Shown here: positions 35,101-47,234 of the stretch, in pieces
How positions within the stretch are numbered: the first letter of the stretch is position 1
Layout of the letters: every line of letters begins with the position of its first letter
Notes under the pieces: model-generated
Seen by the model: the letters and a program-made list of their open reading frames with translations, nothing else
Database searches by the model: none
What the model was told of the DNA's origin: nothing
Position numbers and translations under genes: made by a program
Assembly (NCBI RefSeq): GCF_000321225.1
Contig: NW_004450566.1
Coordinates: 2,066,512-2,130,511 of the forward strand
From: Odobenus rosmarus divergens
Taxonomy: Eukaryota > Chordata > Mammalia > Carnivora > Odobenidae
DNA: 64,000 nucleotides
Direction: 5' to 3'

Positions 35101-36705
35101 TTCATACACTGTATTCATTATACTGTTAATTGTGATCCGTCATATTTTGTATTCAAGTTCCTTTATTTGGCAATATTATTTTAAATAATATCAAAGTAAA
35201 ATATAGTTTAAGTTGGGACTGAAAAGATAAAAGTAAATATTGTGCCAATATAATTCATTCTGTATAAATTTAATGGTATCACACCTTAAGGAATAGCATC
35301 TTAATGTAAAAAACACATTTGACACATGCCTTTAGTTTTTGGTATGATTTTCGCATCAAGAAAACTTTGCTTTAGAATCAAGAGACTACCAGGCTTCCAA
35401 AATCTGTCTGTAAATCAGTTAGTCATAGTTGGGTTTTTTTGTTTGTTTTTGTTTGTTTTGGTTTGCTTTGGTTTTTTACTGCCATTTAACTGGAGAGTTA
35501 CTGGGGTTGGTGAGGTAAGTGTAACTTGATCACCTCTGGTAGAACTTCCTTACCCAGTCCTTACTTGAATCTAGTGGCCACTCAGCCTTGTCCCTGAATT
35601 ATTATTGATCCATAATTCTCACAATTATATTAAGTAGATCCATGAAGGAAATAAAAACCTGCTCTCAGCTTATTGGTGAAGGCATTATGGGATTATTACC
35701 TTATTTTAATGATAGGTTTCCCCCCCAAATTCAATAATCACGGATTATTTACAACGAAAGCAGCTGCCAATTTGCTACTACCATTCAGTGAAAAATTGCA
35801 CTTACAAGGGCTAGAGGGTCCCTCAAAAGAGTGGCTCTGTGCTTATTTGAGAAACTCTTAAATTATGTTGAAACTACTGCAAATGTATGTAAAAATCATA
35901 GGAATATCATGTAAAGTTCATTGTAAATACTATCGTTTTCTTAGTTTTTTTTTTAATTCCACTTATTAATACTTAACTCTGAAACAGCAACAGAGAAACT
36001 TTTTGATTCTAAGTGTGACTTCACACGTTTGAGCTTTATTTGCTCTTTGTGTTGTGATGTTTCAGTAATCAACATTTTGTTTCTTAAGGGAGCAGAACCA
36101 AATTCTGCAGCACTTGATGCCATAATCATCCTTCATTTACAGTCCTTCCTTTGTCTTAAACAAAGAGGTTCACACATTTGTACTGTAGGTTAAACTTGAA
36201 TAAGCACATACCCAAAGATTTCATTCTTTGATATTTAAATTGTTTACCTTAAGTACTTTGAAACAGTGTCATTGTATTCCTTGAAATGTTTAACACTGTA
36301 TATTTTTAAATAACTGCCCTGAACATTGTTTGGATATGTCTTAATGGGAAAAAGTCAGATGTCAGAAGAGTTAGAAACTATTTTTTAATGCGACTTTTAA
36401 CTGTGAGGTTTATACTTGTAAAAAGGCTTAAAGTAGAAAGAAGAAAGTTACTACAAGATACACCTTATTTTAAATCTGGATACGTAATGGACCTGCCTTA
36501 TTCTTTTTCTTAAAGGGAAGGTTCCACTTTCAGTCTGTGTTCACCCCAAAAAACACTGATCAGTATATTTTACAGATTCCTTGATGGAGTAAATCAGTCT
36601 TTCCCTGCCACTTTTTTCAGAGCTATGTTAACTCCATCTAGATAGATAAACCCAACATTGAAAGAGTTTGTGCCATTGACCAGTGAGTTCAGGTTCTAGA
36701 GACAT
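32181..36705. other. SINEC-free unique stretch
   Basis: No carnivore SINE and no LINE-1 recognised for 4.5 kb. It contains a GATA-type microsatellite (34301-34342), a GTTTT-rich run (35432-35476) and an LTR-end-like segment near 32870-33080. Frames at 33362-33764 on both strands overlap and lack recognisable domains. It may hold conserved non-coding elements, which cannot be judged from one sequence. Confidence 0.45.
34301..34342. repeat. (GATA)n microsatellite
   Basis: tagatagatagatagatgat followed by imperfect gatagacagacgatagata units. Confidence 0.93.
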
Positions 36706-36709
36706 TCAT

Positions 36710-36880
36710 ATATTTATTCAACAAATGTTTACTGAGTATCTGCCGTGGACCAGACACATTCTAAGTACTGTGGTACAACAATAAACAGAGTAGACAAAAC
36801 CCCCTGCCTTCATGGAGCTTGCATTCTAATGGAAGAGATAGACAGTAACTAAAGAAAAAAAAAAATTTAGTATGTTAGAT
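36710..36880 (-). mobile_element. L2 3'-end relic, antisense
   Basis: 'tatttattcaacaaatgttt', 'actgagtatctgccgtggac', 'gacaaaaccccctgccttca' and 'tggagcttgcattctaatgg' form the complement of the L2 3' end in correct order, followed by an A-rich stretch. Confidence 0.85.
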
Positions 36881-36929
36881 ATAAATTTTTCAAGAAGGAA
36901 GAAAAGCATAAGAATAGAAAAGGAAAATG

Positions 36930-36952
36930 CATGTGTGTGTGTGTGTGTGATT
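36930..36952. repeat. (TG)n microsatellite
   Basis: About ten TG units after 'aaaatgca'. Confidence 0.9.
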
Positions 36953-39420
36953 TTATATATGTTGGCCAAGGAAAAACTGCTTCCAAATAATTCAAGAAAT
37001 ACATTGAGCTAATTCAGTTTTTGCCCTGAGAGAAATACACCATTTTATTGAAGAATCAAAATGGATGATTTTTCTTTCACTGAATTCTCATGAAATTGTA
37101 AAAAGCATCATATTCAAGAAATACATTTGAACTTAGTATAATGCAGAATAAAATTCTTTATTACAATATGTATTGATAAATATAGGTTAGTTTGGTCTGT
37201 CTTCCCCATGATCTTTTACAGAGCTGAAGGTTCTGAGAAACAACAAGTAAGTTGTTTCACCTAAGTTGGAGGTCTAGAATTTCAAATGAATTAACAGTAA
37301 GGGATAAAAAATATTTTGGCTCGAAACTTAAGTCCACGTGTGTTAGAGTGGATTATAAAACACACAAGAACAAGTGATCTTTCATACTGCTTGGCAAACT
37401 AAATCTAAGCATCTTAATATAGAAACTGTAAAATACTATTGCATATTTCTGTAGCTCCAGCAAGTACCTTGCATTATTTTAAATAAAACTCTGACTGAAG
37501 GAAAACTATGACATCAATGATTCAAAGCCTACTAAAGAAATAGGGAATGTTTTTCACAGAGAGACACTGGAAATGCATGTGCCTGCCTTTGAAGAGATGT
37601 CAGCATGTCATGGTGAAGTCATCTAGCTTTTAGGAAGATCATAAGACATCTTATAATTCCTGTAAGATATCTCATATTCCTTTACCATTTCCACAATACA
37701 AGAATTTATAAATCTCCTTAATCCATGTTCAAGCTACTCTAATCTTACAGTCTTTAAACCATCTGCTTACTTCTTGTATCAAATGAGGAGAAGGACCCCT
37801 TGTGAGCATAAATCAGGACTGTCATCATTGGGGATTACATGAAGAAATAAAAGGAAAGACTTTGACATGGGTACTGAATGCAGTTATGGAGGAGTCAGAG
37901 ATTGGAGGAATCAGCCCCCTTTTTAGCAGTCTCTTTCCTGAGGGGTCTTTGGCCTGAGATCCATTGGGATGAAAGTCCTCATGGGGTCAAAGACTGCTTT
38001 TTTTGTATCCAATACTGGGACATGTTTTTAGCAAAAGCCACTGTTCCTTTGACATGATGTCTTTCAGATTCTGGTCTTACCTAAACCACCTCTGGCAAGG
38101 AGTGATCTGTATGTGAAATCTAATGAAGTACTCTACTTGCTGCTGGGTACAGAGGAGTTTTCTTAGCAAAACATCAAGTCACTGACTGCAATTTTAAGAG
38201 CATCACTGTTAAGTTGTTTACAGAATTACCTGCTATTTATCAGAGTTGGGGACCAAAAGTTGAATTTTATTAGAAGTGTTTCATCTTTCAGACATGATGA
38301 TTCTTGCTCAGCATACCCACTTCTCGCTCTAAAATTAAAGAGAATATTACCTGTGGGAGTAGTGCTGCCTCTGCCAATTTCATTTTTCATTAGAACCAAT
38401 CAAGAAAAGATTATGGCATCTTTTCTTCTGAGCAGAGTTCTCTCTTATTGTACATGAGTCTACTTAGCCAATTATTGTGAACATAAAGATCTTTACTGGA
38501 TATGATTTAGTATCAATGATGACTCATGTGAAAACAGTTCTTTTAGATTTGGATTTTTTAAGAAAGGTAGCAGAGATTTCCTTCTGTAAGGAAAAATCCC
38601 CTCCAAACTGTGTACACAGAAGGTGTGTTTTCTAATTGTGTGGCAGACACACCCAGCAGTGCCTAACCCCTGCGTCAGTAGGGGAGGGGCCATTAGTGGT
38701 GTGCTAGTGACCAGGGTCACTTAGCTAGGTAAGAAATACCAGGTGTACATGCCCCAAGCGACTCTCACAGGCAGCCTCTGCTCTCCCAAATGTAGCTGAG
38801 AACAGAATGTCAGTGATGTACAATCTTCAGGGAGCTAGTTCTAACAGTGCTATGTATCCAACTTTGCTGGAAATTACCCAGGGAAGCCTGTTTCAACAGG
38901 ACTTCTAGCTGCAGTTGTAGGTCCAAAAGGTTCAAGGGAGTCTTTGAACTTGAGGATGCCTATCATTCCCAGGTTTTGAAAGCTTCTAAGAACTACTACC
39001 TGCTGGTCGCCAGGAAACTGAGAAAGGAAGTTAATAAGCTAACTCACTTTAGCCATAATTTATTGCAGTTCATGTTTTTCCCTGTCTCTTTTGCACATTT
39101 GGAAATGCAGTGTTACTGCAGGAAGATCTATTCCCTGGAATGTATTTTGAATTTATTTCTAATCCTTGCTTCACAGAGTTCCACAGTCTCTGAAAACTAC
39201 ATCTTTAGTTATTCTTGTTTGTAAAATTTGTATAGGATCTAGCTACAATCCAGCTCATAGTCCCACCTTTAGAGTAATAGGTATATGGTCTAATGGGTTC
39301 ATCTTAATTCCTACTGACTATTCTAGTGGTGTGTACAGATGATTGCACACTATGACAAGTAAAAGAACTCGAGTACAAGAATCTGAAACTGGAATGTGAG
39401 GCCACACTCCACAATTACTA
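36953..39420. other. SINEC-free unique stretch
   Basis: No repeat named. A 125-codon plus-strand frame at 38847-39224 contains basic and Cys-containing segments but no recognisable domain, and no exon signals stand out. I do not call it a gene. Confidence 0.45.
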
Positions 39421-39424
39421 TTTT

Positions 39425-39555
39425 AGGAGTTTTCAACCTCTCTAACCTCCCATTTCACATCTACAAAATGGACTTAATAAAATATGCTGTATGATCTCAA
39501 GCTGGCATATGAATCAAAGGAGATAATTTATTTAAAAGTACTTTGTTAAGGGCAA
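39425..39555 (+). mobile_element. MIR relic, sense
   Basis: 'cctctctaacctcccatttcacatctacaaaatgg' matches the MIR core, and 'aggagataatttatttaaaagtactttgt' its 3' portion. Confidence 0.72.
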
Positions 39556-39560
39556 TATAT

Positions 39561-40025
39561 TACAGAAGTGAACAATTTTTTTTTTTGAAGATACTGATTC
39601 TGGGGCTTTTCAAATTATTCAAATTATCTCCTGGGCCTCTTGTATCTACATGATTATATAATCTTCCTCTCTGGGTGATTGTTAAATACATAGGATGCAA
39701 ATCCCTTGACAGAGGAAATAGCAAAGTGAGAGTATTTCCCTCCCTTATTCTTGCTCCCCTGAGGATGCAATGCCCAGCTGACAGGCTGGAAGAGAAACAC
39801 ACAGTACACATGCATTGCAAAAACACTTTTGCATTTGTTTCATGCTTTTGAGCTTCTTTTCTGGAAAAAAAAAGTTAAAGCACTATGGGAAACACGTTAT
39901 CTTGAAGGAAAAAGGACCCATTACTTAAAATGGGAACTGAATAACTTCTAATGGGGGTAAACCAGTAAGAGGCAATTAGAGAGATGCCTTCAAAGCGGCT
40001 AATGTGCCACATTCTGAGAAAGTAC
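39561..40025. other. Unique sequence
   Basis: Nothing recognised. Confidence 0.4.
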
Positions 40026-40027
40026 AT

Positions 40028-40274
40028 AAAACATAAGAAACATGGGATGCCTGGGTGGCTTAGTCGGTTGGGCATCTGCCTTCGGCTCAGGTCATGATCC
40101 CAGTGCCCTGGGATCGAGTCCTGCATCAGGCTCCTTGCTCAGCGGGGAGCCTGCTTCTCCCTCTGCCTGCAGCTCCCCCTGCTTGTACCCTTGCTCACTC
40201 TCTCTCTCGCCCATGCTCTCTCTCTCTAACAAATAAATAAAATCTTTAAAAAAAAAAAAAACATAAGAAACATG
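40028..40274 (+). mobile_element. SINEC with perfect 17-bp duplication
   Basis: The body is 40045-40257. The head is variant (gatgcctgggtggcttagtc) and the body has an added CTGCCTGCAGCT segment. The direct repeat aaaacataagaaacatg lies at 40028-40044 and 40258-40274, perfect. The A-tail is 14 bases or more. Confidence 0.97.
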
Positions 40275-40742
40275 ATTTTTGCCCTCAACAGGTGTACAAT
40301 TCACTGTACCAAATACCTCTGACCTTACTGACCAGAAATTAGCCAATGAAATCATTGCTAATAAAGCAAATGAATGTTGGTTATGTTTTATGTTATTACT
40401 GCATATTACTTTTGAGTTAATTATGGATGAAAGGGAAGAGTATATAGCTGTTGAGTTGACCAATGTGGTTTTAAAATACTACTGATTTTTGCTTACATCT
40501 TTGTATTACCCTAAAGTTATCTTATAAAGTTTTCTTCTTCTTTGGAATGATCAATATTTTAATTATATTTGCCAACTATTTCTATTCTATTTCTATTTTA
40601 TTAGAGAAACTAATAAAATTCTTTGAAGAATCTAAGGTGCTTCTTTTTCCCAAACCTCTGACTTAAGAGTCCTTTCTCCTAGCTCTTAACTATTTTCTTT
40701 TTGCTATTTAAGGTTACTTTTTTTTCTTTGTTGGCTATTTCT
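40275..40742. other. AT-rich unique sequence
   Basis: Nothing recognised. Confidence 0.4.
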
Positions 40743-40743
40743 T

Positions 40744-40968
40744 CATTTTTTTGGTTTTCTTTTTTTTTAAGATTTTATTTATTTATTTGAGAGAGAGAAT
40801 GAGATAGAGAGAGCATGAGAGGGGGGAGGGTCCGAGGGAGAAGCAGACTCACTGCTCAGCAGGGAGCCTGATGCGGGACTCGATCCCGGGACTCCAGGAT
40901 CATGACCTGAGCCGAAGGCAGTCACTTAACCAACTGAGCCACCCAGGTGCCCCATTTTTTTGGTTTTC
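40744..40968 (-). mobile_element. SINEC, minus strand, perfect 16-bp duplication
   Basis: The body is 40760-40952, of the same young subtype as the copy at 1920 (gggactcgatcccgggactc). The direct repeat catttttttggttttc lies at 40744-40759 and 40953-40968, perfect. Confidence 0.97.
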
Positions 40969-41825
40969 AAGAGTACTCAGTTCTAACTACAACTTACTCT
41001 GAAGATAAGAGTCTTTGTTCTTTTTCTGTTTCAAATACTTAGAAACACAAAGAAAGAACATTGTGAATTCTTAATTTTTAAAAAAATAAACAGCCAGAGG
41101 AATGAATATTATTTAAAAAGTAAAATCTTACCTGAAAATAACACAAAAAGTAAAGCTTGCAAAAAAAAATAACATTTTTGGAAAATGAACATAAATCTAA
41201 ACTCAATGCATTAATAATGGAGAGAAGGAAACTTTTTAAAAAAATTAAATGTGAATTGAGATGGTATTCTTAAGGAGGCTTTACAAAGTAAAGATAATAT
41301 ATTTGCTTTTGTTAAAGATGAAAAAGAAGCTGCTATCTGTCTGCAGAATGAAAAGGATCAACACTCTTACAGAGGGAGAATATAATGCAAAGCCAAAATT
41401 AAAGAGTTGAAATAGTTATAGGCATTATATTAGAAAAAGATTTAAAAATTCATGTTGAATATGATAAAAATGTATAATTGTAAAGAATAGAAGCTCACAG
41501 CAAAGTCTGTTAAGGGAATAGAAGACTCTGAATATACTGATATCCAGGAGTTTGAAAAGGTTATGACTGATGACAGGAATTCTTTGGCTGTATTTTTAAA
41601 AAGGAAATAAAGAATTGTTCAAATACAAAAGTCACAATAAACCCTTGTCCAGAAAAGGTACAATTGCTAAAAGAATTAAGATGAAAGTTCTTGATTTGTT
41701 TCACTAAAGTTTGAACTTGTATGAGAGGAAGCAGAAATTGAAGAGATGATCATCTTTTCAGGAAAAAGCATAATCTTCAGAAGCTGAAGACCTGGAAATT
41801 TCCCATCAGTGAGTGACTGAAAGAT
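40969..41825. other. A-rich unique sequence
   Basis: Nothing recognised, although the purine-rich composition could hide further old L1 sequence. Confidence 0.4.
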
Positions 41826-43039
41826 TCTGGTCCAAGATGACACCATAAGAGCCTCCTGAATTCACTCCTCCCATATACACACTGACATTTAACATGGAGA
41901 GTTAACCTGGAGAAAATCCTTCTGAAGGAAATCCAGAAACAAGCAGAGCAACTCCTACACATTAGGTGAATGAGGAAATATGCACATCACCGACATCAAA
42001 ACAGATAAAAAAACTGAGGCAAACTCTTACCATGAACCCTACTCCCAAAATAGCTCTATACAATCAGAAGGGAACTCCCAACTCTTAGCTCCTCCCTGGG
42101 GAGCAAAGGGTTTGAACTTAACATCCAGTGCACCAACTTTTAAGAATCACCAAATTTTGGGGCCCCAAAATACCTATGTCTGAAAGCCAATAGGACTTAC
42201 ATCCACAAGACCTGCAAGGCTATAGAAAATAAATAGTTCTTAATGGGTTTTCAAGGACTTGATATGACTATCTCCCCAGAGGTTAGCACAGAAGGAACAA
42301 CCAAAGAACACCAATCACCAAGTTTCTCCCTGAAAGGGTCCTAACTATATACTCTCCCAGCTGCTCTCTGAGTGTCCATCTTCCAATCATCCTACATCAA
42401 GGTGCTGATTATAATCCTCCCCATTGGGACACTAACAGGTCTTGGCACAGCCTCAGCTACTAGGAGCCACTAAGAATACAGTTTGGACAATCACAAAGTT
42501 TCAAGAGACAGCCAAGAGCTTGGGCTGGGCTGAATGTTAAGGTTCATCTTCTACATGAGACCACTCTATCAAGACTATGAAAGGTGACTTTTATCTCGGG
42601 ACCAGAAACCACACAGATTATCAAAGAAAATGAAGAAACAGAGGAATATGTTCTAAACAAAGGAACAAAATAAAACTCCAGAACCAGACCTTAATGAAAA
42701 GGACTTAAGTAATTTATCTTATAAAGAGTTTGAAATAATGGTAATAAAGATGCTCACTGAGGTCAAGAGAACAATGCATGAGCAGAGTGAGAATTTCAAC
42801 AAAGAGAGAAGATATAAGAAAATACCAAATCACAGAGCTGAAGAATAGAATTACTGCACTGAAAAAGTCAACAGAAGGGTTCAATAACAGACCAGATCAA
42901 GTGGAAGAAAGGATCAGTTAACTCAAAGACAAGGCACTGGAATTCACCCAATCAGAGGAGCAAAAAGAAAAAAAATAAAAGAATGAAATAGGGCAACAAG
43001 AGCAAAAATAAGCAAGTCATGCTACATCAAACTAAAACT

Positions 43040-43250
43040 GGGGCGCCTAGGTGGCTAAGTCAGGTAAGTATTTGACTCCTGATTTTGGCTCAGGTCATGA
43101 TCTCAGGGTCATGAGATCGAGCCTTACATTGGGCTCTGTGCTCAGTGGGGAGTCAGCTTGATACTCTGTCTCCCTCTCTCTCTGCCCCTCTCCCAGCTCA
43201 TGCATACTCTCTCTCTCCCTAAAATAAATAAATAAATCTTTAACAAAAAA
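43040..43250 (+). mobile_element. Older SINEC inserted in the deleted L1
   Basis: The head ggggcgcctaggtggctaag and the 'catgatctcagggtcatgag' middle mark the older subtype; the tail is ccctaaaataaataaataaa. L1 ORF2 C-terminal sequence stops at 'catcaaactaaaa' and resumes at 'cttctgtacagcaaagg', so the SINE entered the L1. The flanking duplication has decayed and cannot be set exactly. Confidence 0.92.
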
Positions 43251-43835
43251 ATCTAAGAATCTTCTGTACAGCAAAGGAAACCATCAACAAAACGAAAAGG
43301 CAGCCTATGGAATGAGAAAATATATCTGCAAATCATATATCCTAAATATATAAAGAACTCATACAACTCAATAGAAAAAAAAAACCAATCTGATTTAAAA
43401 AAAGGGCAAAGAACTCAACAGACATTTTTTCAAAGAAGATATACAAGCGGCCAATAGACACATGAAGAGGTGTTCATCATCACTAATCATCAGCGAAATG
43501 CAAATCAAAACCACAATGAAATATTACCTCACACCTTTTAGTATGGCTATCATGAAAAAGACAAGAGATAAGCGTTGTCAAGGATGTGGAGGAAAGGGAG
43601 TATAAATTGGTGCAGTCACTATGGAAAACAGTATGGAGGTTCTTTAAAAAGTTTAAAGTAGAACTGTCATATGGTGATCAAGTAATCCCAGCTCTGGATA
43701 TATATCCAAAGAAAATGAAATCAAGATCTTGGAGAGATAGCTTCACTCTTGGGTTCACTGCAGTATTGTTCACAGTAGCTAATATATGGAAACAACCTCA
43801 GTGTCCGTCTTGGATAAATAGAAAAAAAGATGGGG

Positions 43836-43837
43836 TA

Positions 43838-43876
<39 letters not shown>

Positions 43877-43898
43877 CTTCTTAAAAAAAAAAAAAAAA
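43836..43898. repeat. (GT)n microsatellite and A-run within L1
   Basis: About 18 GT units (43839-43874), a short spacer, then 16 A residues (43883-43898). It lies where L1 normally reads '...gatgtggtatatatacacaatgg...', with the following L1 segment missing. Confidence 0.93.
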
Positions 43899-44254
43899 TC
43901 AGACTCATAGAAACAGAGTAGAAAAGTGATTGCCAGGTCAGGGACATCAGGAAATAGGGAGAGTTTGGGAAAAGGGTACAAACTCTCAGCTATAAGATAA
44001 ATTTGTTCTGAGAATGTAATGTATGCCATGGTGACTATACTTGATAACACTATATTGTATACTTGAAATTGCTAAGAGAGTAAAAATTACAATTTCTCAT
44101 ATATTATATATACACATGTATAAATATTTGAAGTGATGAATATGTTAAGAGAGGAACCTTTTTACAATGTAGAAGTATATCAAATCATCACAATGTGCAT
44201 GTAAAACATCTTAAAATTTTGTCAGTTATACTTCAGTAAAGGTGAAAATATTCA

Positions 44255-44690
44255 TAGCTTGAGATAAGTTAAACCAAAAGATTCAGATCAATAATACACA
44301 TATTCAAGTGGGCTTACCAAAAAGAATTTTAATGACAATCTAAAAGTTCATTGCATATCAGAGTTAATTAATAGATATAATGAAGATTCAAATTTGTTTA
44401 AAGGTACATTAAATAAGGTAGGAAATTTTTCATATATACATGAAGCTAACAACTTCACATAAGTATTCATTACAATATCTGAACATAGAGGAACAACATT
44501 AATGTGAATGGATAACTATATAAAATTGTAGTATCTAACTAATGCAAGAGTTTGAAAATAAATGTTTTGGATTTCCATGTTCTTAAAAAAAAGACAATTT
44601 TTAATCTTTCTATAGACATTTAGTTTTCTTAAAGTAGGTCCATTTTCAAACTCATAATAGTTCACATATAGATGCAATTCAGTTATGAAG
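44255..44690. other. AT-rich unique sequence
   Basis: Nothing recognised. Confidence 0.4.
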
Positions 44691-44693
44691 AAT

Positions 44694-44872
44694 AGTGGTT
44701 TTCAGACATCTCTACACATTGGAATCATATATGGAATTTTTAAAAACACTAATGCCTAGACCTCACATCTAGAAATCAGGATTTAATTTGTATGGAGTGC
44801 AGACAGGGAGATAAGGATTTTTTTTTAAGTTCCCCCAATGATAATGTACAGTCATATTTGAGAACTAGTGAT
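44694..44872. mobile_element. MER5-type hAT DNA transposon relic
   Basis: It has inverted ends: 'agtggttttcagacatctct' at left and the complement-like 'atatttgagaactagtg' at right. The inside reads 'cattggaatcatatatggaa...cctagacctcac...aaatcaggattt', the MER5 order. Confidence 0.83.
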
Positions 44873-44879
44873 GTAGAAA

Positions 44880-45625
44880 GAATAGGAAAAGTCAGTTGAT
44901 GCTTGTTTACATGAGTACAATAAGCTAGCTTAGCACAATCACATGCTCAATACACTCTCTCAATTTATTTTCCAGCTGGGACCGAAATTATTGACCACAG
45001 AGTGTTTATGCAACTAGTAACACTCATTCCAATTAAATGTTAGCAATGATTTTCTTTCTAGAGGGTTACACAGTAGTTTCTGATATTCTGAACAGGTGCC
45101 TGCATTAATGTGAATTTGCAAAGGCAAATATCAACAGAGCTACGGGTTAACTATGCCAAAGCTACCTATTTATGATGGGTGCCTAGTCTGTCCTTTGGGA
45201 CTGACTGTCAGCCACCAAAAACAATTAATAATGGGCATCTGCTATTCAAATTTGCTATGTTAAGATTTTCAAAATGATTTTCATACTTCTAGTGATAATA
45301 ATATTCTTTTCATCAAACAGAAAACATACCTAGGCAAATATTAACTTTCAACCGATGAAACAGTTGATAATTTTATAAAATCTGCAAGATATGCCTCAGA
45401 GATTATATACTCTCCCAGCTGCTTTTTCATCAATAAAGAGTCCCAAGAGATGACATAATTTACCCATTACCACATACTCAAATGAGGTGAAAAAGTCCCA
45501 CCTGGAATGAACACCTTCTTTTTCTTAGGCCTATTTCTTTCAGTAATAAATTTGGAGATTTCCAAATACTACAATAAGAAGTCATTAGTTGCTGGAATCA
45601 AACATTTCTTTAAACCTAAAAGCCA
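44880..45625. other. Unique sequence
   Basis: Nothing recognised. Confidence 0.4.
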
Positions 45626-45628
45626 TTT

Positions 45629-45856
45629 AAAAACCTTGATGAAGGGCGCCTGGGTGGCTCAGTTGGTTAAGCGACTGCCTTCGGCTCAGGTCATGATCCC
45701 GGAGTCCCGGGATCGAGTCCCACATCGGGCTCCCTGCTCGGCGGGGAGTCTGCTTCTCCCTCTGACCCTCCTCCCTCTCGTGCTCTCTATCTCTCATTCT
45801 CTCTCTCTCAAATAAATAAATAAAATCTTTAAAAAAAAAAAAAAACCTTGATGAAG
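45629..45856 (+). mobile_element. Young-subtype SINEC, first of a tandem pair
   Basis: The body is 45645-45840, close to subtype consensus with an A-tail of about 15. The direct repeat aaaaaccttgatgaag lies at 45629-45644 and 45841-45856, perfect. The right-hand copy of the repeat is also the left flank of the next SINE. Confidence 0.98.
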
Positions 45857-46053
45857 GGGTGCTTAGGTGGCTCAGTTGGCTAAGTGTCAGGCTCTTGATT
45901 TTGACTCAGGTCATGATCTCAGGGTCATGAGATTGAGCCCCTTATGGCACTCCATGCTCAGCAGGAAGTCTGCTTCTCCCTCTCCCTCTGCCCCATGCCG
46001 CGAGTGCTCTCCCTCTCTGTAAAAAATAAATCTTAAAAAAACCTTGATGAAAG
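45841..46053 (+). mobile_element. Older SINEC, second of a tandem pair
   Basis: The body is 45857-46036. It belongs to the older subtype (gtgcttaggtggctcagttg, then catgatctcagggtcatgag). The left flank is aaaaaccttgatgaag (45841-45856) and the right flank aaaaaccttgatgaaag (46037-46053). Body divergence shows it was present before the neighbour at 45645. Confidence 0.96.
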
Positions 46054-46995
46054 CATAAATTGATTTATAAGAAATAGATTTCTTATAGATGAAATTTAGA
46101 TCAATCTAAGTCAACTACTAAAATAAAGTGGCTTAACATTGAATTTATCAAAAGCTTGCATCAAATTTCCCCAGGTATAGTTCCATTAATTTCCATTTCT
46201 TAAGGAAGATATTTTTTCAGTATATCTCCACTTTGGATCTAGAGTTCCAGTATTCTATCTATCTAATGTCCAAGCCCCAATTTCCATTTATGGAACAGAG
46301 TTCATGAAGTATGGCTTTCACCCATGGAACAGCTTACATAGCACTATGGTGGGGCTGCTCTTTATTGTATTTTGGAGGGTTCTCAAGGTCTCACCAATAT
46401 TCGGGCCAGTGTGGTTAACCTCTAAACTTCTATTTTCATTACTAGTGTCTTCCTTTTGCCCCCACATTCCATTATTTTTGGCCTTAGTTAAATCTTCTTG
46501 ACAAATATTACTGTATTCACAGTTTCATATTAAAACCAAAATTCTAATCCATGCAGCTGCCTTTGCAAGTCTTTATTTGACCCTTCCTGTGATTATGTGA
46601 TGATCTTTCACTGGTAGAATTATGGAACAGTATGGGACCTTATTTCTGTGTGAACCTCCACAATTTTAAACCCAGATGATCATCTCCTATTTCCTTTATA
46701 CATTTTAATATAGTAAATTGTATGGCCTCCCATAATCGGGCATTGCTGCGTGTTGTGCTATTTTTAAATATATGATCCTGTATTTCTCCAGTATCCTTTC
46801 ATTGCTGTTCATTGATTTTTCAACTATTATAGAAAATAAGGCCTATTATAAAAATTAAATTCCTATACAACGTTAAAGACTCAAGGTTTTGTTTATTTTG
46901 TTTTCCAGAACATTCAGCCTCTAAGTCTCTGTCTTATTTGCTGTTTTAGTTATTGGTGGCTTGTTTGACCCATTATGTCATTCTTGCCTCAATTT
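46054..46995. other. Unique sequence
   Basis: No repeat or exon identified; short frames only. Confidence 0.4.
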
Positions 46996-46999
46996 AATT

Positions 47000-47230
47000 T
47001 TCCTGGCACCCAAGACCCAAGTTTGAATTTCAGTTACACCATTTCCTAGCTGTGTGATTCTCAGAAGTGTATTTTTTTAAACTCCGTAATTTCAGGGTTC
47101 CTATTAATACAAATAAAGCTGATAATAGTACCAATCCCAATGAATTATTATTAGGGCTCAATGTAAAACTTTACCATAGGATGGTATCTGGTGCAAAGTA
47201 AATTTTTTAAATGTTAGTTATTTTTGTTTT
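47000..47230 (+). mobile_element. MIR relic, sense
   Basis: 'gaatttcagttacaccattt', 'cctagctgtgtgattctcag', 'aataaagctgataatagtac' and 'ggatggtatctggtgcaaag' follow the MIR consensus almost end to end. Confidence 0.85.
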
Positions 47231-47234
47231 TTGT

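Larger units (their letters stand above)
41830..44250 (+). mobile_element. LINE-1, sense, with ~4 kb of its middle missing
   Basis: The left part is L1 5' UTR (ccaagatgacaccataagag, then ctcactcctcccatatacac) and the ORF1 N-terminal region (cataaagagtttgaaataatggtaataaagatgctcactga, then gctgaagaatagaattactg). At about 42985 it jumps to the ORF2 C-terminal region (ggcaacaagagcaaaaataa, then gcaaaggaaaccatcaacaa, then cctcacaccttttagtatgg) and runs to the 3' UTR (acaaactctcagctataaga, then ttatacttcagtaaaggtga). The centre, including most of ORF1 and the endonuclease/RT domains, is absent. A SINE (43040-43250) sits in the ORF2 part, and a (GT)n tract plus an A-run replace about 200 bp near 43836-43898. 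Confidence 0.86.

Noticed and set aside
38847..39224. 125-codon plus-strand ORF as a gene
   Set aside because: No domain, no codon-usage signal visible, no splice or poly-A context; length is within chance for 64 kb.
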